Below, in pieces: positions 28,018 through 37,707 of a DNA stretch of 64,000 bases. The notes under the pieces are model-generated. The model was not told the DNA's origin. It did no database searches and was given only the letters and a program-made list of their open reading frames with translations. The position numbers were made by a program, and so were the translations under genes. Every line of letters begins with the position of its first letter. Position 1 is the stretch's first letter. The stretch comes from Jezberella montanilacus. GTDB lineage: Bacteria > Pseudomonadota > Gammaproteobacteria > Burkholderiales > Burkholderiaceae_B. The stretch covers positions 1 through 64,000 of the forward strand of contig NZ_PVTV01000015.1 of the NCBI RefSeq assembly GCF_003003055.1, written 5' to 3'.

Positions 28018-28737
28018 CTAAGCCGGTACACCCGCCAAACTACCACCACCATCTATCCCGATTACCTGTCCCGTAATAAACCCGGCATCAGCTGAGAGTA
28101 AAAAAGCAATTAGGGCAGCGACTTCGTTGGCCGATCCGAGGCGACCCAAGGGCACCTGTGTGCCTTGTTGCTGAGCGACATCCTTGCCAGGTGTGGCGTG
28201 CATCAACATCTCAGTATCTATTGCGCCAGGGGCAACAGCATTCACCGTAATCCCGTATGCGGCAAGTTCAAGCGCCCAAGTCAGCGTGCATCCAATGATT
28301 GCGCTTTTAGCGGCGGCATAGCTGGTTGAATCACGAGCCCCTCTCGCAGATAAGCTGCAAAGATTAACGATGCGACCCGCACGACGGGCTTTCATTGACT
28401 CAATGAAGGCCTGAGTCACTTGGACGGCTGTTCTCACGTTAAGGTCAAAGGTCTCAAACAGCACCGACAGGTCAACGCTACCCAAAGGTTGCGATATGGC
28501 AGACCCTACGTTGTTGACGACTGCGTCGACAGGAAATTTGTCCCGAATGGTTCGAAGCACCTCTTCGGTTTGACCCGCATCAGACAAATCACATTCATAC
28601 AAATAGCCAGGAAAATCAATTTCAGCCGTGTTACGGGCGATGCCGACCACATGACAACCTTGATCGGCGAGCTTCTGACTAAGTGCCCAACCTATTCCCT
28701 TGGTTGCACCCGTAATCAATACGCAAGTATCTTTCAA
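28018..28737 (-). CDS. SDR family oxidoreductase
   Basis: Short-chain dehydrogenase of 239 residues with the cofactor loop TGATKGIG (9-16), NNVGS, and the catalytic Ser and YAAAK (Tyr-x3-Lys). The C-terminal GQVIGIDGGGSLAG is shared with FabG-like 3-oxoacyl reductases, so NADP(H)-dependent ketone reduction is likely; the substrate is unknown. The start is a TTG with a strong AGGAG seven bases upstream. It is 16 bases downstream-side from the radA start and diverges from hpnC. Confidence 0.85.
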   Translation of the reverse strand: MKDTCVLITGATKGIGWALSQKLADQGCHVVGIARNTAEIDFPGYLYECDLSDAGQTEEVLRTIRDKFPVDAVVNNVGSAISQPLGSVDLSVLFETFDLNVRTAVQVTQAFIESMKARRAGRIVNLCSLSARGARDSTSYAAAKSAIIGCTLTWALELAAYGITVNAVAPGAIDTEMLMHATPGKDVAQQQGTQVPLGRLGSANEVAALIAFLLSADAGFITGQVIGIDGGGSLAGVPA

Positions 28738-28859
28738 TGTGAGTCTCCTTTTCGGGAGCCAATCGGAGCAACCCTAAGGTGTTAGTCTAACGCACTGACG
28801 TCACTTCAGATCATTCTTTTGAAAGTTCTGGTCCTACTTTTAATCCTTAGCCCTTGACC

Positions 28860-29702
28860 ATGCCTGTCGATCATTACGAGAATTTTCCCGTCGCATCCAT
28901 CGTGTTACCTAAGCATTTGCGTCAACCCGTCGAAGCAATCTACCGCTTTGCCCGAGCAGCGGACGATATTGCCGATGAGGGACACGAATCAGCCGATGAG
29001 AGGCTGGCGACACTCAGAGCGTTTCATAATGCTCTCCATTTGGTTGCCACAGGTCACCTCCAGGCACTGGCTGATTTGCCCGCCTTTTTAGCAAAAATTT
29101 TCGTTCCGTTGGCGGACACCATCAGCCAACACCAACTGCCACTTGTCCCATTTTTTGATCTTCTGTCGGCTTTTGAGCAAGATATTCAAACCAAACGTTA
29201 TGAGGACTTTACCGCTTTACAACACTATTGCGCCCGATCTGCCAACCCGGTCGGACGGTTGATGCTTTATCTTTACAATCAGGCTGATAAGGCGTCGATG
29301 GCCCAATCTGACGCCATTTGCACTGCCTTACAACTGATTAATTTTGCTCAGGATGTCGCACTCGACTGGCAAAAAGGCCGTATATATTTGCCCAACAACG
29401 AAATGCAACGTTTTGGCGTCTCACCAGAAAGTATCGGCGAAGACATTTGTGACACGTCGTTTAAAAACCTCATGGCGTTTCAGACTGAACGCTGCCGGAG
29501 CTTGTTAAAATCCGGTGAGCCGTTGGGTAGAACTTTATCCGGTCGGATCGGTCTTGAATTGCGCCTAATCATGCACGGGGGATGGCGTATTCTGGATCTT
29601 ATTGAAAAGAATCAATATGACGTCTTTCGTCATAGACCCACTCTGGCTAAATCCGATTGGGCCATCATGCTCTGGCGCGGATTATTAAGTAAACCACTAT
29701 GA
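28860..29702 (+). CDS. hpnC: Hydroxysqualene synthase HpnC
   Basis: Squalene/phytoene synthase fold enzyme that, in the three-step bacterial route, converts presqualene diphosphate to hydroxysqualene. The aspartate-rich motifs are FARAADDIADE near residue 30 and NFAQDVALDWQKGRIY near 160; HYENFPVASIVLPKHLR is the HpnC-type N-terminus. I chose ATG 28860 over an in-frame TTG two codons earlier. A possible promoter (TTGAAA at 28819, TAATCC at 28841) lies close to the start. hpnD begins inside its last codons. Confidence 0.92.
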   Translation: MPVDHYENFPVASIVLPKHLRQPVEAIYRFARAADDIADEGHESADERLATLRAFHNALHLVATGHLQALADLPAFLAKIFVPLADTISQHQLPLVPFFDLLSAFEQDIQTKRYEDFTALQHYCARSANPVGRLMLYLYNQADKASMAQSDAICTALQLINFAQDVALDWQKGRIYLPNNEMQRFGVSPESIGEDICDTSFKNLMAFQTERCRSLLKSGEPLGRTLSGRIGLELRLIMHGGWRILDLIEKNQYDVFRHRPTLAKSDWAIMLWRGLLSKPL

Positions 29703-30577
29703 CACCCATCGAATATTGCCAGGAAAAGGCTGCTAAAAGCGGATCAAGTTTTTATTACGCGTTTCTGTTTCTCCCACCCGAAAGACGCTTAGCCATCACG
29801 GCTTTATATGCATTCTGTCGCGAAGTCGACGACGTTGTGGATGAATGCAGCGACGAGTCGATTGCCCGAATCAAACTCGCTTGGTGGCGCACGCAAATCG
29901 AGGCGATGTATCAAGGCAAACCCGATCATCCTGTGACGAAAGCGCTGGCGCCCTGGTTGATTAAATTCAATATCACTTCAGAACGGCTCAATGCCATTGT
30001 GGATGGGATGGAGATGGATCTTAATCAAACGCGTTATCTCGACTGGACAGGCCTGCGTCATTACTGTTGGCAGGTGGCGGGCGTAGTGGGTGAGCTCTCT
30101 GCAAGCATTTTTGGCTACACCGACGAAAAAACCCTGACTTACGCTGGCAATTTAGGGCTCGCGTTTCAAATGACCAATATCATCCGAGACGTGGGAGACG
30201 ACGCCCGTCGCGGGCGTATCTATCTGCCAATAGAGGATTTGCAAAAATTCAATATCAAAGCGGCCGATATCTTGAACGGCAAGCATAGCGAAGGTTTTGA
30301 AGCTTTGATGGCGTTTGAAGCGAACCGGGCAAGGCAACTTTACGCGGATGCTATCGCAGCACTCAGTGAGGCAGATCGTCGGTCGCAAAGGCCTGGTTTA
30401 ATGATGGCAGCGATCTACTACGCACTACTTGGTGAAATTCAGGACGAAAAATGGCAGGTCTTAGAGCAGCGGATCTCGCTCACCCCACTGAGAAAGCTCT
30501 GGTTAGCCTGGAAAAACTGGGTTTTGGGTGGCAAAAGCGTGATCAAACAGATTAAACAAGGCAGCCTGACCTCTTGA
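29699..30577 (+). CDS. hpnD: Presqualene diphosphate synthase HpnD
   Basis: Condenses two farnesyl diphosphates to presqualene diphosphate, the first committed step to squalene. Motifs: CREVDDVVDEC near residue 40 and NIIRDVGDDARRGRIYLP near 160, the two diphosphate/Mg sites, both full. The ATG overlaps the hpnC stop as ATGA, and its own stop overlaps the hpnE start, so the trio is translationally coupled. The farnesyl diphosphate can come from ispA at 48214-49119. Confidence 0.94.
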   Translation: MTPIEYCQEKAAKSGSSFYYAFLFLPPERRLAITALYAFCREVDDVVDECSDESIARIKLAWWRTQIEAMYQGKPDHPVTKALAPWLIKFNITSERLNAIVDGMEMDLNQTRYLDWTGLRHYCWQVAGVVGELSASIFGYTDEKTLTYAGNLGLAFQMTNIIRDVGDDARRGRIYLPIEDLQKFNIKAADILNGKHSEGFEALMAFEANRARQLYADAIAALSEADRRSQRPGLMMAAIYYALLGEIQDEKWQVLEQRISLTPLRKLWLAWKNWVLGGKSVIKQIKQGSLTS

Positions 30578-31890
30578 AAATCGCTGTCGTCGGTGCTGGT
30601 TGGGCAGGCCTTGCCAGTGCGCTGGCGTTAACAAAAGCGGGGCATGAGGTCACTGTCTTTGAAGCCTCACCTACCCCCGGCGGCCGTGCACGCGGGGTGG
30701 CAGATGAGCATCTGGGTATGCTCGATAATGGTCAACACCTTTTGCTCGGTGCTTATTCGGCGTGTCTTGATTTGATTACGCAATTGAACCCAGGCGTTAA
30801 GCAAAGCGACTTGTTTGAACGGATACCCTTGCATCTCGAAAGTGCCAATGGTTGGTTCTGTTTGCGCACCCCTAACCTGCCAGCAGGTTTGAATGTGTTC
30901 GCGGGGCTTTGGTCTGCGCGAGGTTTGAGCTTGCGTGACAAATGGGCTGCCACGCGCCTGGTGATTGGTTTAAGACGTTTGAACTGGCAAACAGAAGCTA
31001 ATCAGACCGTTGAGGCGCTGCTTTCACTTTATCGGCAGCCCGATCAACTGACTCAGCGGTTATGGATCCCCTTGTGCTTGGCTGCCCTGAACACCTCGAT
31101 CGATCAAGCCAGTGCTCAGCTGTTTTTAAATGTTCTGCGTGACAGCCTCGGAGGACAAAAAAACCATAGCGATCTGATAATCCCCAAGGTCGATCTTTCG
31201 ACCTTGTGGCCAGCTGCCGCTGCAAGCCGGGTTCAAATGCGCTATCGCCACCTTGTTCGCGCGATTAGCGTCTCGTCTAAGCACGTCGATATTGATTCGG
31301 AGCGGTTCGACGCCTGCGTTGCAGCCATCCCACCTTACGCCCTTGCCAGAACACTGGTAACCGATGCTGATCCCTACGCGAGCACCACATTAAAACAAGC
31401 CCTTCTAGCGTTTAGGTATAACGCGATTGCAACAGTGACGCTCAAGCTTGAGCAAGCTTGGCGCCTACCCCAGCCTCTTTTACTGCTGGACGAAGATCCA
31501 GCGCAAGGCCACTTCGGTCAATGGGTATTCAATCGTTCGCTTTACCCCGATCAATTGACAGTAGTCATCAGCGCCTCAGACGACCATTTACGCACTGACA
31601 GGGACAACTTTATTGCAGCCATCGCCCAACAGATCAGCAGTCAGCTCAAGCATCGCCCAGATCAGACGTTGCCAATGCCGCAAGTCATCGCTCACAAATT
31701 GATCATCGAAAAAAGAGCGACGTTTGTCGCACAGCCCAACCTGTTTCGACCAAGTGTGCAAACCCCCTGGCCGCGTCTCTTGATAGCCGGCGACTACACC
31801 GACACTGACTATCCAGCCGTATTGGAAGGCGCTGTGCGAAGTGGACTTGCTGCCGCAAAACACTTGTTAAGTGTTAACTTCATGCTTTGA
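30574..31890 (+). CDS. hpnE: Hydroxysqualene dehydroxylase HpnE
   Basis: FAD-dependent amine-oxidase-fold enzyme that reduces hydroxysqualene to squalene. The dinucleotide loop GAGWAGLASALALTKAGHEV is at residues 7-26 followed by FEASPTPGGRARG; the C-terminal FAD contact is ILIAGDYTDTDYPAVLEGA-like (RLLIAGDYTDTDYPAVLEGA). The start is a TTG overlapping the hpnD stop as TTGA. Length 438 residues is normal. No squalene-hopene cyclase follows, so the use of the squalene (hopanoids or other) is not shown here. Confidence 0.93.
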   Translation: MKIAVVGAGWAGLASALALTKAGHEVTVFEASPTPGGRARGVADEHLGMLDNGQHLLLGAYSACLDLITQLNPGVKQSDLFERIPLHLESANGWFCLRTPNLPAGLNVFAGLWSARGLSLRDKWAATRLVIGLRRLNWQTEANQTVEALLSLYRQPDQLTQRLWIPLCLAALNTSIDQASAQLFLNVLRDSLGGQKNHSDLIIPKVDLSTLWPAAAASRVQMRYRHLVRAISVSSKHVDIDSERFDACVAAIPPYALARTLVTDADPYASTTLKQALLAFRYNAIATVTLKLEQAWRLPQPLLLLDEDPAQGHFGQWVFNRSLYPDQLTVVISASDDHLRTDRDNFIAAIAQQISSQLKHRPDQTLPMPQVIAHKLIIEKRATFVAQPNLFRPSVQTPWPRLLIAGDYTDTDYPAVLEGAVRSGLAAAKHLLSVNFML

Positions 31891-31918
31891 TTGTTTGAAA
31901 AACCAAAATATATTCACC

Positions 31919-33118
31919 ATGATTAAAGCGGTTTGCTACTTTGCCAAGTGGTCTTTGTTGGCGTCATTGATCGCCCTGCTGGCGGGTACGGCATCCTCCG
32001 CCCTCCTGATTACCTTAGATTGGGCAACCAATACTCGCAATGACCACCGATGGCTTATTCTGTTGTTGCCGGTTGGCGGTTTTGTTGTTGGTTGGTTCTA
32101 CCTGCGCTTTGGACAACAAGTCGAAGGCGGCAATAACCTGCTGATTGATGAAATACATGACCCTAAAAAGACAGTTCCACTTCGAATGGCACCGTTCATT
32201 TTTATTGGTACCGCTATCTCGCAACTGCTAGGCGCCTCTGTGGGACGTGAGGGGACCGCCGTACAAATGGCTGGCGCGCTGGCAGATCAGATCACGCACC
32301 TCTTGAAACTGAAGTCTGATGATCGTCGCTTAATTTTGATGGCAGGGATCAGCGCTGGGTTTTCTTCTGTTTTTGGCACCCCAATGGCTGGGTGGGTGTT
32401 TGGGATCGAGGTGCTGACAACGGGTCGTATGCGCTATGAGGCGATTTTCCCGTGTGTGCTGGCAGCGGTGCTTGCGAATCAAGTTGGTGATTTTTGGGGT
32501 GTGCATCACACGACTTACTTGGCTGGCGTGGTGCCACATCTTTCTGTTTGGGGATTCGTTGCCACCGTGATCGCTGGTGCTATGTTCGGTGTAATCGGTC
32601 AATTGTTTGCGAAGTCGACGCACGCATTGTCTAGTCAAATGAAAAAACGGATTGCTTACGCACCACTGCGACCTTTCATCGGTGGAGCGATCATTACAGC
32701 TTGTGTTTTGGGGTTTACAGCAGATCGGTATATTGGCTTGGGTATCCCTACCATTATGTCTGCGTTTGAACAGCCTTTGCCTCTGTATGACTTTGTAGGC
32801 AAAACATTGTTCACTGTTGCCTCACTAGGTGCCGGCTTCAAGGGGGGTGAAGTGACTCCCCTCTTTTATATTGGTGCGACGCTCGGCAATGCGCTGGCAC
32901 AGTTACTGCATATGCCGATTACCTTGATGGCCGCTTTAGGGTTTGTTGCGGTATTTGGAGGCGCCGCTAATACACCGATCGCCGCTACATTGATGGCGAT
33001 GGAACTCTTCGGTGCGGAGATTGGCATTTACGCTGCAATTGCCAGCGTGATGAGCTATGTATGCTCTGGTGAGTCTGGCATATACAAAACCCAGCGTAGC
33101 GGACACGCGAAACTTTAG
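31919..33118 (+). CDS. CLC-F type fluoride/proton antiporter (voltage-gated chloride channel family)
   Basis: Inner-membrane CLC-fold transporter of about 400 residues. Instead of the chloride motif GSGIP it has GGNNLLID (70-77), the GNNL-type selectivity motif known from the fluoride-exporting CLC-F branch, and GREGTAVQ with the gating glutamate E111. GAGFKGGEVTPLFYIGATLGN replaces the GGIFAPSL motif of chloride members, again as in CLC-F. It probably exports fluoride in exchange for protons. I chose ATG 31919; the frame is open from 31871, inside hpnE, which would add residues not typical of the first helix. No fluoride riboswitch fits in the 28-base gap to hpnE. Confidence 0.82.
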   Translation: MIKAVCYFAKWSLLASLIALLAGTASSALLITLDWATNTRNDHRWLILLLPVGGFVVGWFYLRFGQQVEGGNNLLIDEIHDPKKTVPLRMAPFIFIGTAISQLLGASVGREGTAVQMAGALADQITHLLKLKSDDRRLILMAGISAGFSSVFGTPMAGWVFGIEVLTTGRMRYEAIFPCVLAAVLANQVGDFWGVHHTTYLAGVVPHLSVWGFVATVIAGAMFGVIGQLFAKSTHALSSQMKKRIAYAPLRPFIGGAIITACVLGFTADRYIGLGIPTIMSAFEQPLPLYDFVGKTLFTVASLGAGFKGGEVTPLFYIGATLGNALAQLLHMPITLMAALGFVAVFGGAANTPIAATLMAMELFGAEIGIYAAIASVMSYVCSGESGIYKTQRSGHAKL

Positions 33119-33158
33119 ACGGTTGTTTGGTGCTAGGGTCGCCAGCCGTCAGGCCCAG

Positions 33159-34568
33159 CTACGAGGTGACGTGATCCCGAATATAGGCACTGACCGATTC
33201 CACATCACAAGGCAAAACCGTCACTTTTTGAGCTAACGACTCTAGGTTTTCAAGGCCTTTCGGTAGCGGTGCTGGGTGCCCAATTGCCTCTTCAATTGTT
33301 TCAGAGAATTTTGCAGGCAGCGCTGTTTCAAGCACCAGCATGGGGATGCCTGGCTCGGCAAACTGAGCTGCGACTTTAACGCCATCCGCTGTATGCGGGT
33401 CAATAAGTACCCCAGTTTTCTCGTACACGGATCGAATCGTGGTGAGCCGATCGGCATGTGTACTCGTGCCAGAAACAAAGCCGTATTGCTTTTCAAACGA
33501 GGGCTGATAGCTCGACAAATCAAACTGTCCCGTTTGCCCGAGCTGGCTCCAAAGGGCGGCCACTTGCGCAGCGTCACCGTCTAGTAAATGGTAGACAAAA
33601 CGCTCAAAATTCGACGCTCGCGAGATATCCATCGAGGGGCTTGAAGTCACGTGGGTTTGCAACGCTGATCGCGGTCGATAAACGCCAGTTCGAAAGAACT
33701 CCTCCAGCACGTTATTTTCATTGGTAGCCAGTACCAACCGACGTATTGGCAAGCCCATCATTCGGGCAATGTGCCCGGCAAGAATATTACCGAAGTTACC
33801 CGAAGGCACAGCAAAGGAAACCAACTGTTCTGAACGGGTTGTCGCCTTGAGCCAGCCATGAAAATAATAGACAACTTGCGCTGCAATTCGGGCCCAGTTG
33901 ATCGAATTGACTGCACCAAGCTTGTACTGAGCTTTAAAATCCAAGTCGCTGGCGAGAGCCTTGACGACATCTTGTGCTTGATCAAAATTGCCTTTGACCG
34001 CCAAATTATGGATATTGGCATCTTGCAGCGAGTACATCTGCGCTCGTTGAAACGTGCTCATGCGACCTAGTGGTGAAAGCATGAAAACCGCCACGCCTGG
34101 TTTGCTTCGCATGGCATATTCAGCGGCTGAACCGGTATCCCCGGAGGTTGCCCCAAGGATATTCAAACGGGTGTGACGAGCAGCGAGAACATGAGGGAAA
34201 ATCTGACCCAAGAACTGCATTGCCATGTCTTTAAAGGCCAGGGTTGGGCCTTCAGACAAACCTAACAAAGACATCTCACCCATCAGTGGCTTAATTGGAA
34301 CAATCGCTTCTGTTTGAAAGGATTCTTCCGTGTAGGCATCTCGAGTCAGCTGCGCAAGCGTCTGAGCAGGAATGTCCGTTACGAACAAACCTAATACTTT
34401 CGCCGCTAAGTCTGCATAGCTCAAAGACCGCCAGCTTTCTAGCTCAGCGGTCGACACCACCGGTACGGTTTGCGGGATGGCCAAGCCCCCATCAGGTGCC
34501 AAGCCTTCAAGCAGGACCTCTGAAAACAGCTGTGCTTGCATGCCGCCACGGGTTGAAACGTACTTCAT
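33159..34568 (-). CDS. thrC: Threonine synthase
   Basis: PLP enzyme converting O-phosphohomoserine to threonine. The cofactor lysine is K113 in LAFKDMAMQFL; GATSGDTGSAAEYAM binds the phosphate and PSGNFGNILAGHIARMMG the PLP phosphate side. The 469-residue form with N-terminal MKYVSTRGG belongs to the longer gamma/betaproteobacterial subtype. Its ATG overlaps the hom stop as ATGA, giving the order alaC-hom-thrC. No downstream terminator was recognised in the 40 bases before the converging CLC-F gene. Confidence 0.96.
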   Translation of the reverse strand: MKYVSTRGGMQAQLFSEVLLEGLAPDGGLAIPQTVPVVSTAELESWRSLSYADLAAKVLGLFVTDIPAQTLAQLTRDAYTEESFQTEAIVPIKPLMGEMSLLGLSEGPTLAFKDMAMQFLGQIFPHVLAARHTRLNILGATSGDTGSAAEYAMRSKPGVAVFMLSPLGRMSTFQRAQMYSLQDANIHNLAVKGNFDQAQDVVKALASDLDFKAQYKLGAVNSINWARIAAQVVYYFHGWLKATTRSEQLVSFAVPSGNFGNILAGHIARMMGLPIRRLVLATNENNVLEEFFRTGVYRPRSALQTHVTSSPSMDISRASNFERFVYHLLDGDAAQVAALWSQLGQTGQFDLSSYQPSFEKQYGFVSGTSTHADRLTTIRSVYEKTGVLIDPHTADGVKVAAQFAEPGIPMLVLETALPAKFSETIEEAIGHPAPLPKGLENLESLAQKVTVLPCDVESVSAYIRDHVTS

Positions 34569-35872
34569 GCCAGTGATTCCATTCTCAGTCGTGTGACTTT
34601 TGATTTAACGAAAGACAGCGCCTCGATACTAGCGATTGCTTGATTAATATTGCGCTCGACAGCCTCGTGAGTCACGAAAATAAGCTCTGCTGTCTTGTCA
34701 TGTACGCGGGGTTGCTGAATCATTGCCTGGATGGAAATACCAGCATCAGCCAGCAATCGAGTCAAATCCGCAAGCACGCCTGGCTGATCAAGGACTCGCA
34801 TGCGCAAGTGATAAGAAGTGACGACATCGTCAATACTTAGGATAGGCGTATCAGCCATGGCATCCGCCTGAAAAGCAAGATGCGGGACACGATGCTCGGG
34901 ATCGGCAGTCAATAAGCGTGTCACATCAACCAGGTCAGCGACGACAGATGAGGCGGTCGGTTCTTCACCAGCGCCTTTGCCGTAAAACAACGACTGACCC
35001 ACTGCATCGCCACGCACCAGCACTGCGTTCATGGCGCCTTCAACGTTAGCGATCATCGACTCTTTGGGTACAAGTGTGGGATGCACTCGAAGTTCAATCC
35101 CCTCAGGACGGCGCTTGGTGATGCCGAGCAGCTTGATGCGATAGCCAAGCCTCTCGGCCATCTCAATGTCTTCCGCAGCGAGCTTTGATATCCCTTCGAT
35201 ATAGGCCTTGTCGAACTGCACAGGGATACCAAAAGCAATCGAAGCTAATAAAGTTAATTTATGGGCAGCATCCACCCCTTCGATGTCGAAGGTGGGATCA
35301 GCCTCGGCATAGCCCAAGGCTTGTGCGGCGGCCAACTCAGCTGCGAAGGATGTGCCTTTGCTGCGCATTTCGGACAAGATGAAATTCGTTGTACCGTTGA
35401 TGATGCCTGCGACCCATTCGATGCGGTTGGCCGTCAGGCCTTCACGCATTGCCTTAATAATTGGGATACCACCCGCCACCGCTGCTTCGAAGGCAACGAT
35501 GACCCCTTTTTTAGATGCTGCAGCAAAAATTTCATTGCCGTGCTTTGCCAGTAGTGCTTTATTGGCCGTCACGACGTGCTTACCTTGATCGATCGCAGTC
35601 AGCACCAAATCAAGTGCCAGCGTGTCGCCACCAATCAACTCCACAACGACGTCGATACTTGGGTCACGCACCAAACCCTGCGGATCTGCGTCGATCTTGA
35701 CAGACGTCCCGACCAGTTGCTGTGCTTTTGCAACGTCTCGGACGGCGATGCGCGTCACCTCAATGCTGCGACCAGCACGGCGAGCGATTTCTTGCGCGTT
35801 GCGGGCTAGCACCTTCCAGGTGCCGCCACCGACAACGCCTAAGCCGAGCAAACCTACTTTAATTGAATCCAT
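34565..35872 (-). CDS. hom: Homoserine dehydrogenase
   Basis: NAD(P)H-dependent reduction of aspartate semialdehyde to homoserine for threonine and methionine. It has a Rossmann start GLLGLGVVGGGTWKVL, the catalytic region ANKALLAKHG and AGIINGTTNFIL, and a C-terminal ACT domain (YHLRMRVLDQPGVLADLTRLL) for allosteric control, so it is the 435-residue stand-alone form. The ATG at 35872 shares a base with the aminotransferase stop (TGATG); a GTG one codon earlier is possible. It lies between alaC and thrC in one operon. Confidence 0.96.
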   Translation of the reverse strand: MDSIKVGLLGLGVVGGGTWKVLARNAQEIARRAGRSIEVTRIAVRDVAKAQQLVGTSVKIDADPQGLVRDPSIDVVVELIGGDTLALDLVLTAIDQGKHVVTANKALLAKHGNEIFAAASKKGVIVAFEAAVAGGIPIIKAMREGLTANRIEWVAGIINGTTNFILSEMRSKGTSFAAELAAAQALGYAEADPTFDIEGVDAAHKLTLLASIAFGIPVQFDKAYIEGISKLAAEDIEMAERLGYRIKLLGITKRRPEGIELRVHPTLVPKESMIANVEGAMNAVLVRGDAVGQSLFYGKGAGEEPTASSVVADLVDVTRLLTADPEHRVPHLAFQADAMADTPILSIDDVVTSYHLRMRVLDQPGVLADLTRLLADAGISIQAMIQQPRVHDKTAELIFVTHEAVERNINQAIASIEALSFVKSKVTRLRMESLA

Positions 35873-37056
35873 CACAACAGCCCATCCTTACGGAACATTT
35901 CTTTGATGCCGCGAACAGCCTGGCGGGTCCTCTGTTCATTTTCAATCAAGGCAAAACGAACGTATTCATCACCATAGTCACCAAAGCCGATGCCCGGTGA
36001 AACCGCTACTTTTGCTTCTTGCAAAATCCGCTTTGAAAATTCAAGCGAACCCAAGGCTCGGTAGGGCTCTGGTATGTGAGCCCAGATGTACATCGACGCT
36101 TTCGGGATATCAACAAGCCAGCCTGCTTCGTGCAGCCCACGAGCAAGTACGTCTCGGCGACTTTGGTACATTTGCACGACTTCAGAAACACAATCCTGCG
36201 AACCTTCGAGCGCAGCGATTGCTGCCACCTGAATCGGCGTGAAGGTGCCGTAGTCGTGATAGCTTTTAATGCGGGCCAGCGCGTTCACCATGTCTTTGTT
36301 GCCGACCATGAAACCAACACGCCATCCAGCCATGTTGTAGCTCTTACTCATGGTGAAGAACTCGACCGCGACATCACGTGCGCCTTCTACTTGCATGATT
36401 GACGGAGCAACATAACCATCAAAACAGATATCGGCGTAGGCAAGATCGTGGACAACCAAAATATCGTGTTCACGCGCCAAGGCGACGACTCTTTCAAAGA
36501 AGGACAGATCAACGCATTGTGCAGTGGGATTGCTGGGAAACCCGAGAATCATCATTTTTGGTTTCGGGATAGACTCGCGCACGGCCCGTTCTAGCTCTTC
36601 GAAAAAATCAACGCCTGGCGTCATGCGCACCGAGCGGATATTGGCACCAGCAATCACCGCCCCGTATATGTGGATGGGATAGCTTGGATTGGGCACCAAC
36701 ACCGTGTCACCCGCATCGAGCGTCGCTAGCATCAGGTGCGCTAAACCCTCTTTAGAACCAATGGTTGCGATAGCTTCTGAGTCAGGATCAAGCCCAACGT
36801 TGTACCGGCGCGAATACCAGTCCGTAATAGCTTTTCTCAACCTGGGAATCCCTTTGGAAACAGAATAGCCGTGAGTTGTTGGCTTTTCAGCGCATTCAAC
36901 CAGTTTTTCGACAATATGCGAAGGGGTTGGCCCATCAGGATTGCCCATGGACATGTCGATAATGTCCTCGCCGCGCCGACGTGCCGCCATTTTTAATTCG
37001 CCAGTGATATTGAACACGTAAGGCGGCAAGCGCTCGATGCGGGGGAACTTCCTCAT
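35872..37056 (-). CDS. alaC: Alanine transaminase (AlaC type)
   Basis: Fold-type I PLP aminotransferase of about 394 residues that makes alanine from pyruvate using glutamate. Motifs are [29 protein letters not shown] (binding the cofactor ring) and the Schiff-base lysine in [17 protein letters not shown] set the start at ATG 37056, which has AAGGA eight bases upstream and gives [15 protein letters not shown] as in AlaC; an open frame back to 37104 adds 16 residues. In this family order it leads the hom-thrC operon, a common betaproteobacterial arrangement. Confidence 0.93.
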   Translation of the reverse strand: MRKFPRIERLPPYVFNITGELKMAARRRGEDIIDMSMGNPDGPTPSHIVEKLVECAEKPTTHGYSVSKGIPRLRKAITDWYSRRYNVGLDPDSEAIATIGSKEGLAHLMLATLDAGDTVLVPNPSYPIHIYGAVIAGANIRSVRMTPGVDFFEELERAVRESIPKPKMMILGFPSNPTAQCVDLSFFERVVALAREHDILVVHDLAYADICFDGYVAPSIMQVEGARDVAVEFFTMSKSYNMAGWRVGFMVGNKDMVNALARIKSYHDYGTFTPIQVAAIAALEGSQDCVSEVVQMYQSRRDVLARGLHEAGWLVDIPKASMYIWAHIPEPYRALGSLEFSKRILQEAKVAVSPGIGFGDYGDEYVRFALIENEQRTRQAVRGIKEMFRKDGLL

Positions 37057-37248
37057 GAATAAATCCTTGGTAATAGCCAGTCGTATTTCAAACTGAAAAC
37101 CCATTAATCTAGCTCAATGAGCGTTTTGGGGCAAATTGACACAAAATTAACTCGGCAAATACAAAAGTTTGTACAGAAAACCCCGCTTGTTTCTCAAACA
37201 AGTAGCATTTGAGTACGTTATGATCACTCAAACCTGCCGGAGTATTTA

Positions 37249-37698
37249 TTGAAGCTTCACACAGATACCAACTCGGCAATGAATGCGGTGACTGCCTATG
37301 ACACCGGGTTCGTCGAGATAAACAAGATCCGCTTCGAACATGCGGTCGCTTTTGGTCCCCTCGGTGAAATCACCCGGTGGCCTGCCCAAAATCCCCAAGA
37401 TATTTCATTTGAGTTACTGCTTCAGGCAACCCGACTATCGTTGGCGGCTGTCGACCCCCTGTCTTTTCTGGATGAAGACGAATATTCGACGCCCAGGATT
37501 GAGGGCGATAAACCCGAGGTATTGCTAGTGGGCACCGGGTCAAGACAAATTATGTTGCCGCATACCGTCACCCATCAATTATTGCGTATCGGCGTCGGTG
37601 TTGAAGTGATGAGCACCCCAGCCGCTTGCCGCACTTACAACATTCTAATGGGCGAAGGACGGAAGGTTGTGGCCGCCGTGATCCCAACTTCTGCGTGA
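37249..37698 (+). CDS. Mth938-like domain protein (DUF498)
   Basis: 149-residue protein of the Mth938/NDUFAF3-like fold. The conserved parts are PEVLLVGTGSRQIMLP and GVEVMSTPAACRTYNILMGEGRKVVAAVIP. Bacterial members have no proven reaction; the mitochondrial relative helps assemble complex I. The start is a TTG with GGAG six bases before it. It is followed after nine bases by bcp in the same direction. Upstream, 37105-37248 contains an inverted repeat CTTGTTT/AAACAAG and a TATGAT box but no convincing promoter pair. Confidence 0.82.
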   Translation: MKLHTDTNSAMNAVTAYDTGFVEINKIRFEHAVAFGPLGEITRWPAQNPQDISFELLLQATRLSLAAVDPLSFLDEDEYSTPRIEGDKPEVLLVGTGSRQIMLPHTVTHQLLRIGVGVEVMSTPAACRTYNILMGEGRKVVAAVIPTSA

Positions 37699-37707
37699 GA
37701 GGAAATC

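Noticed and set aside
31891-31918. Possible fluoride riboswitch before the CLC-F gene
   Set aside because: The gap is only 28 bases and lacks the known conserved riboswitch segments.
37057-37248. Possible threonine-type attenuator or riboswitch upstream of alaC-hom-thrC
   Set aside because: No Thr/Ile-rich leader peptide or terminator stem was seen; only a short CTTGTTT/AAACAAG repeat on the other side near the Mth938-like gene.
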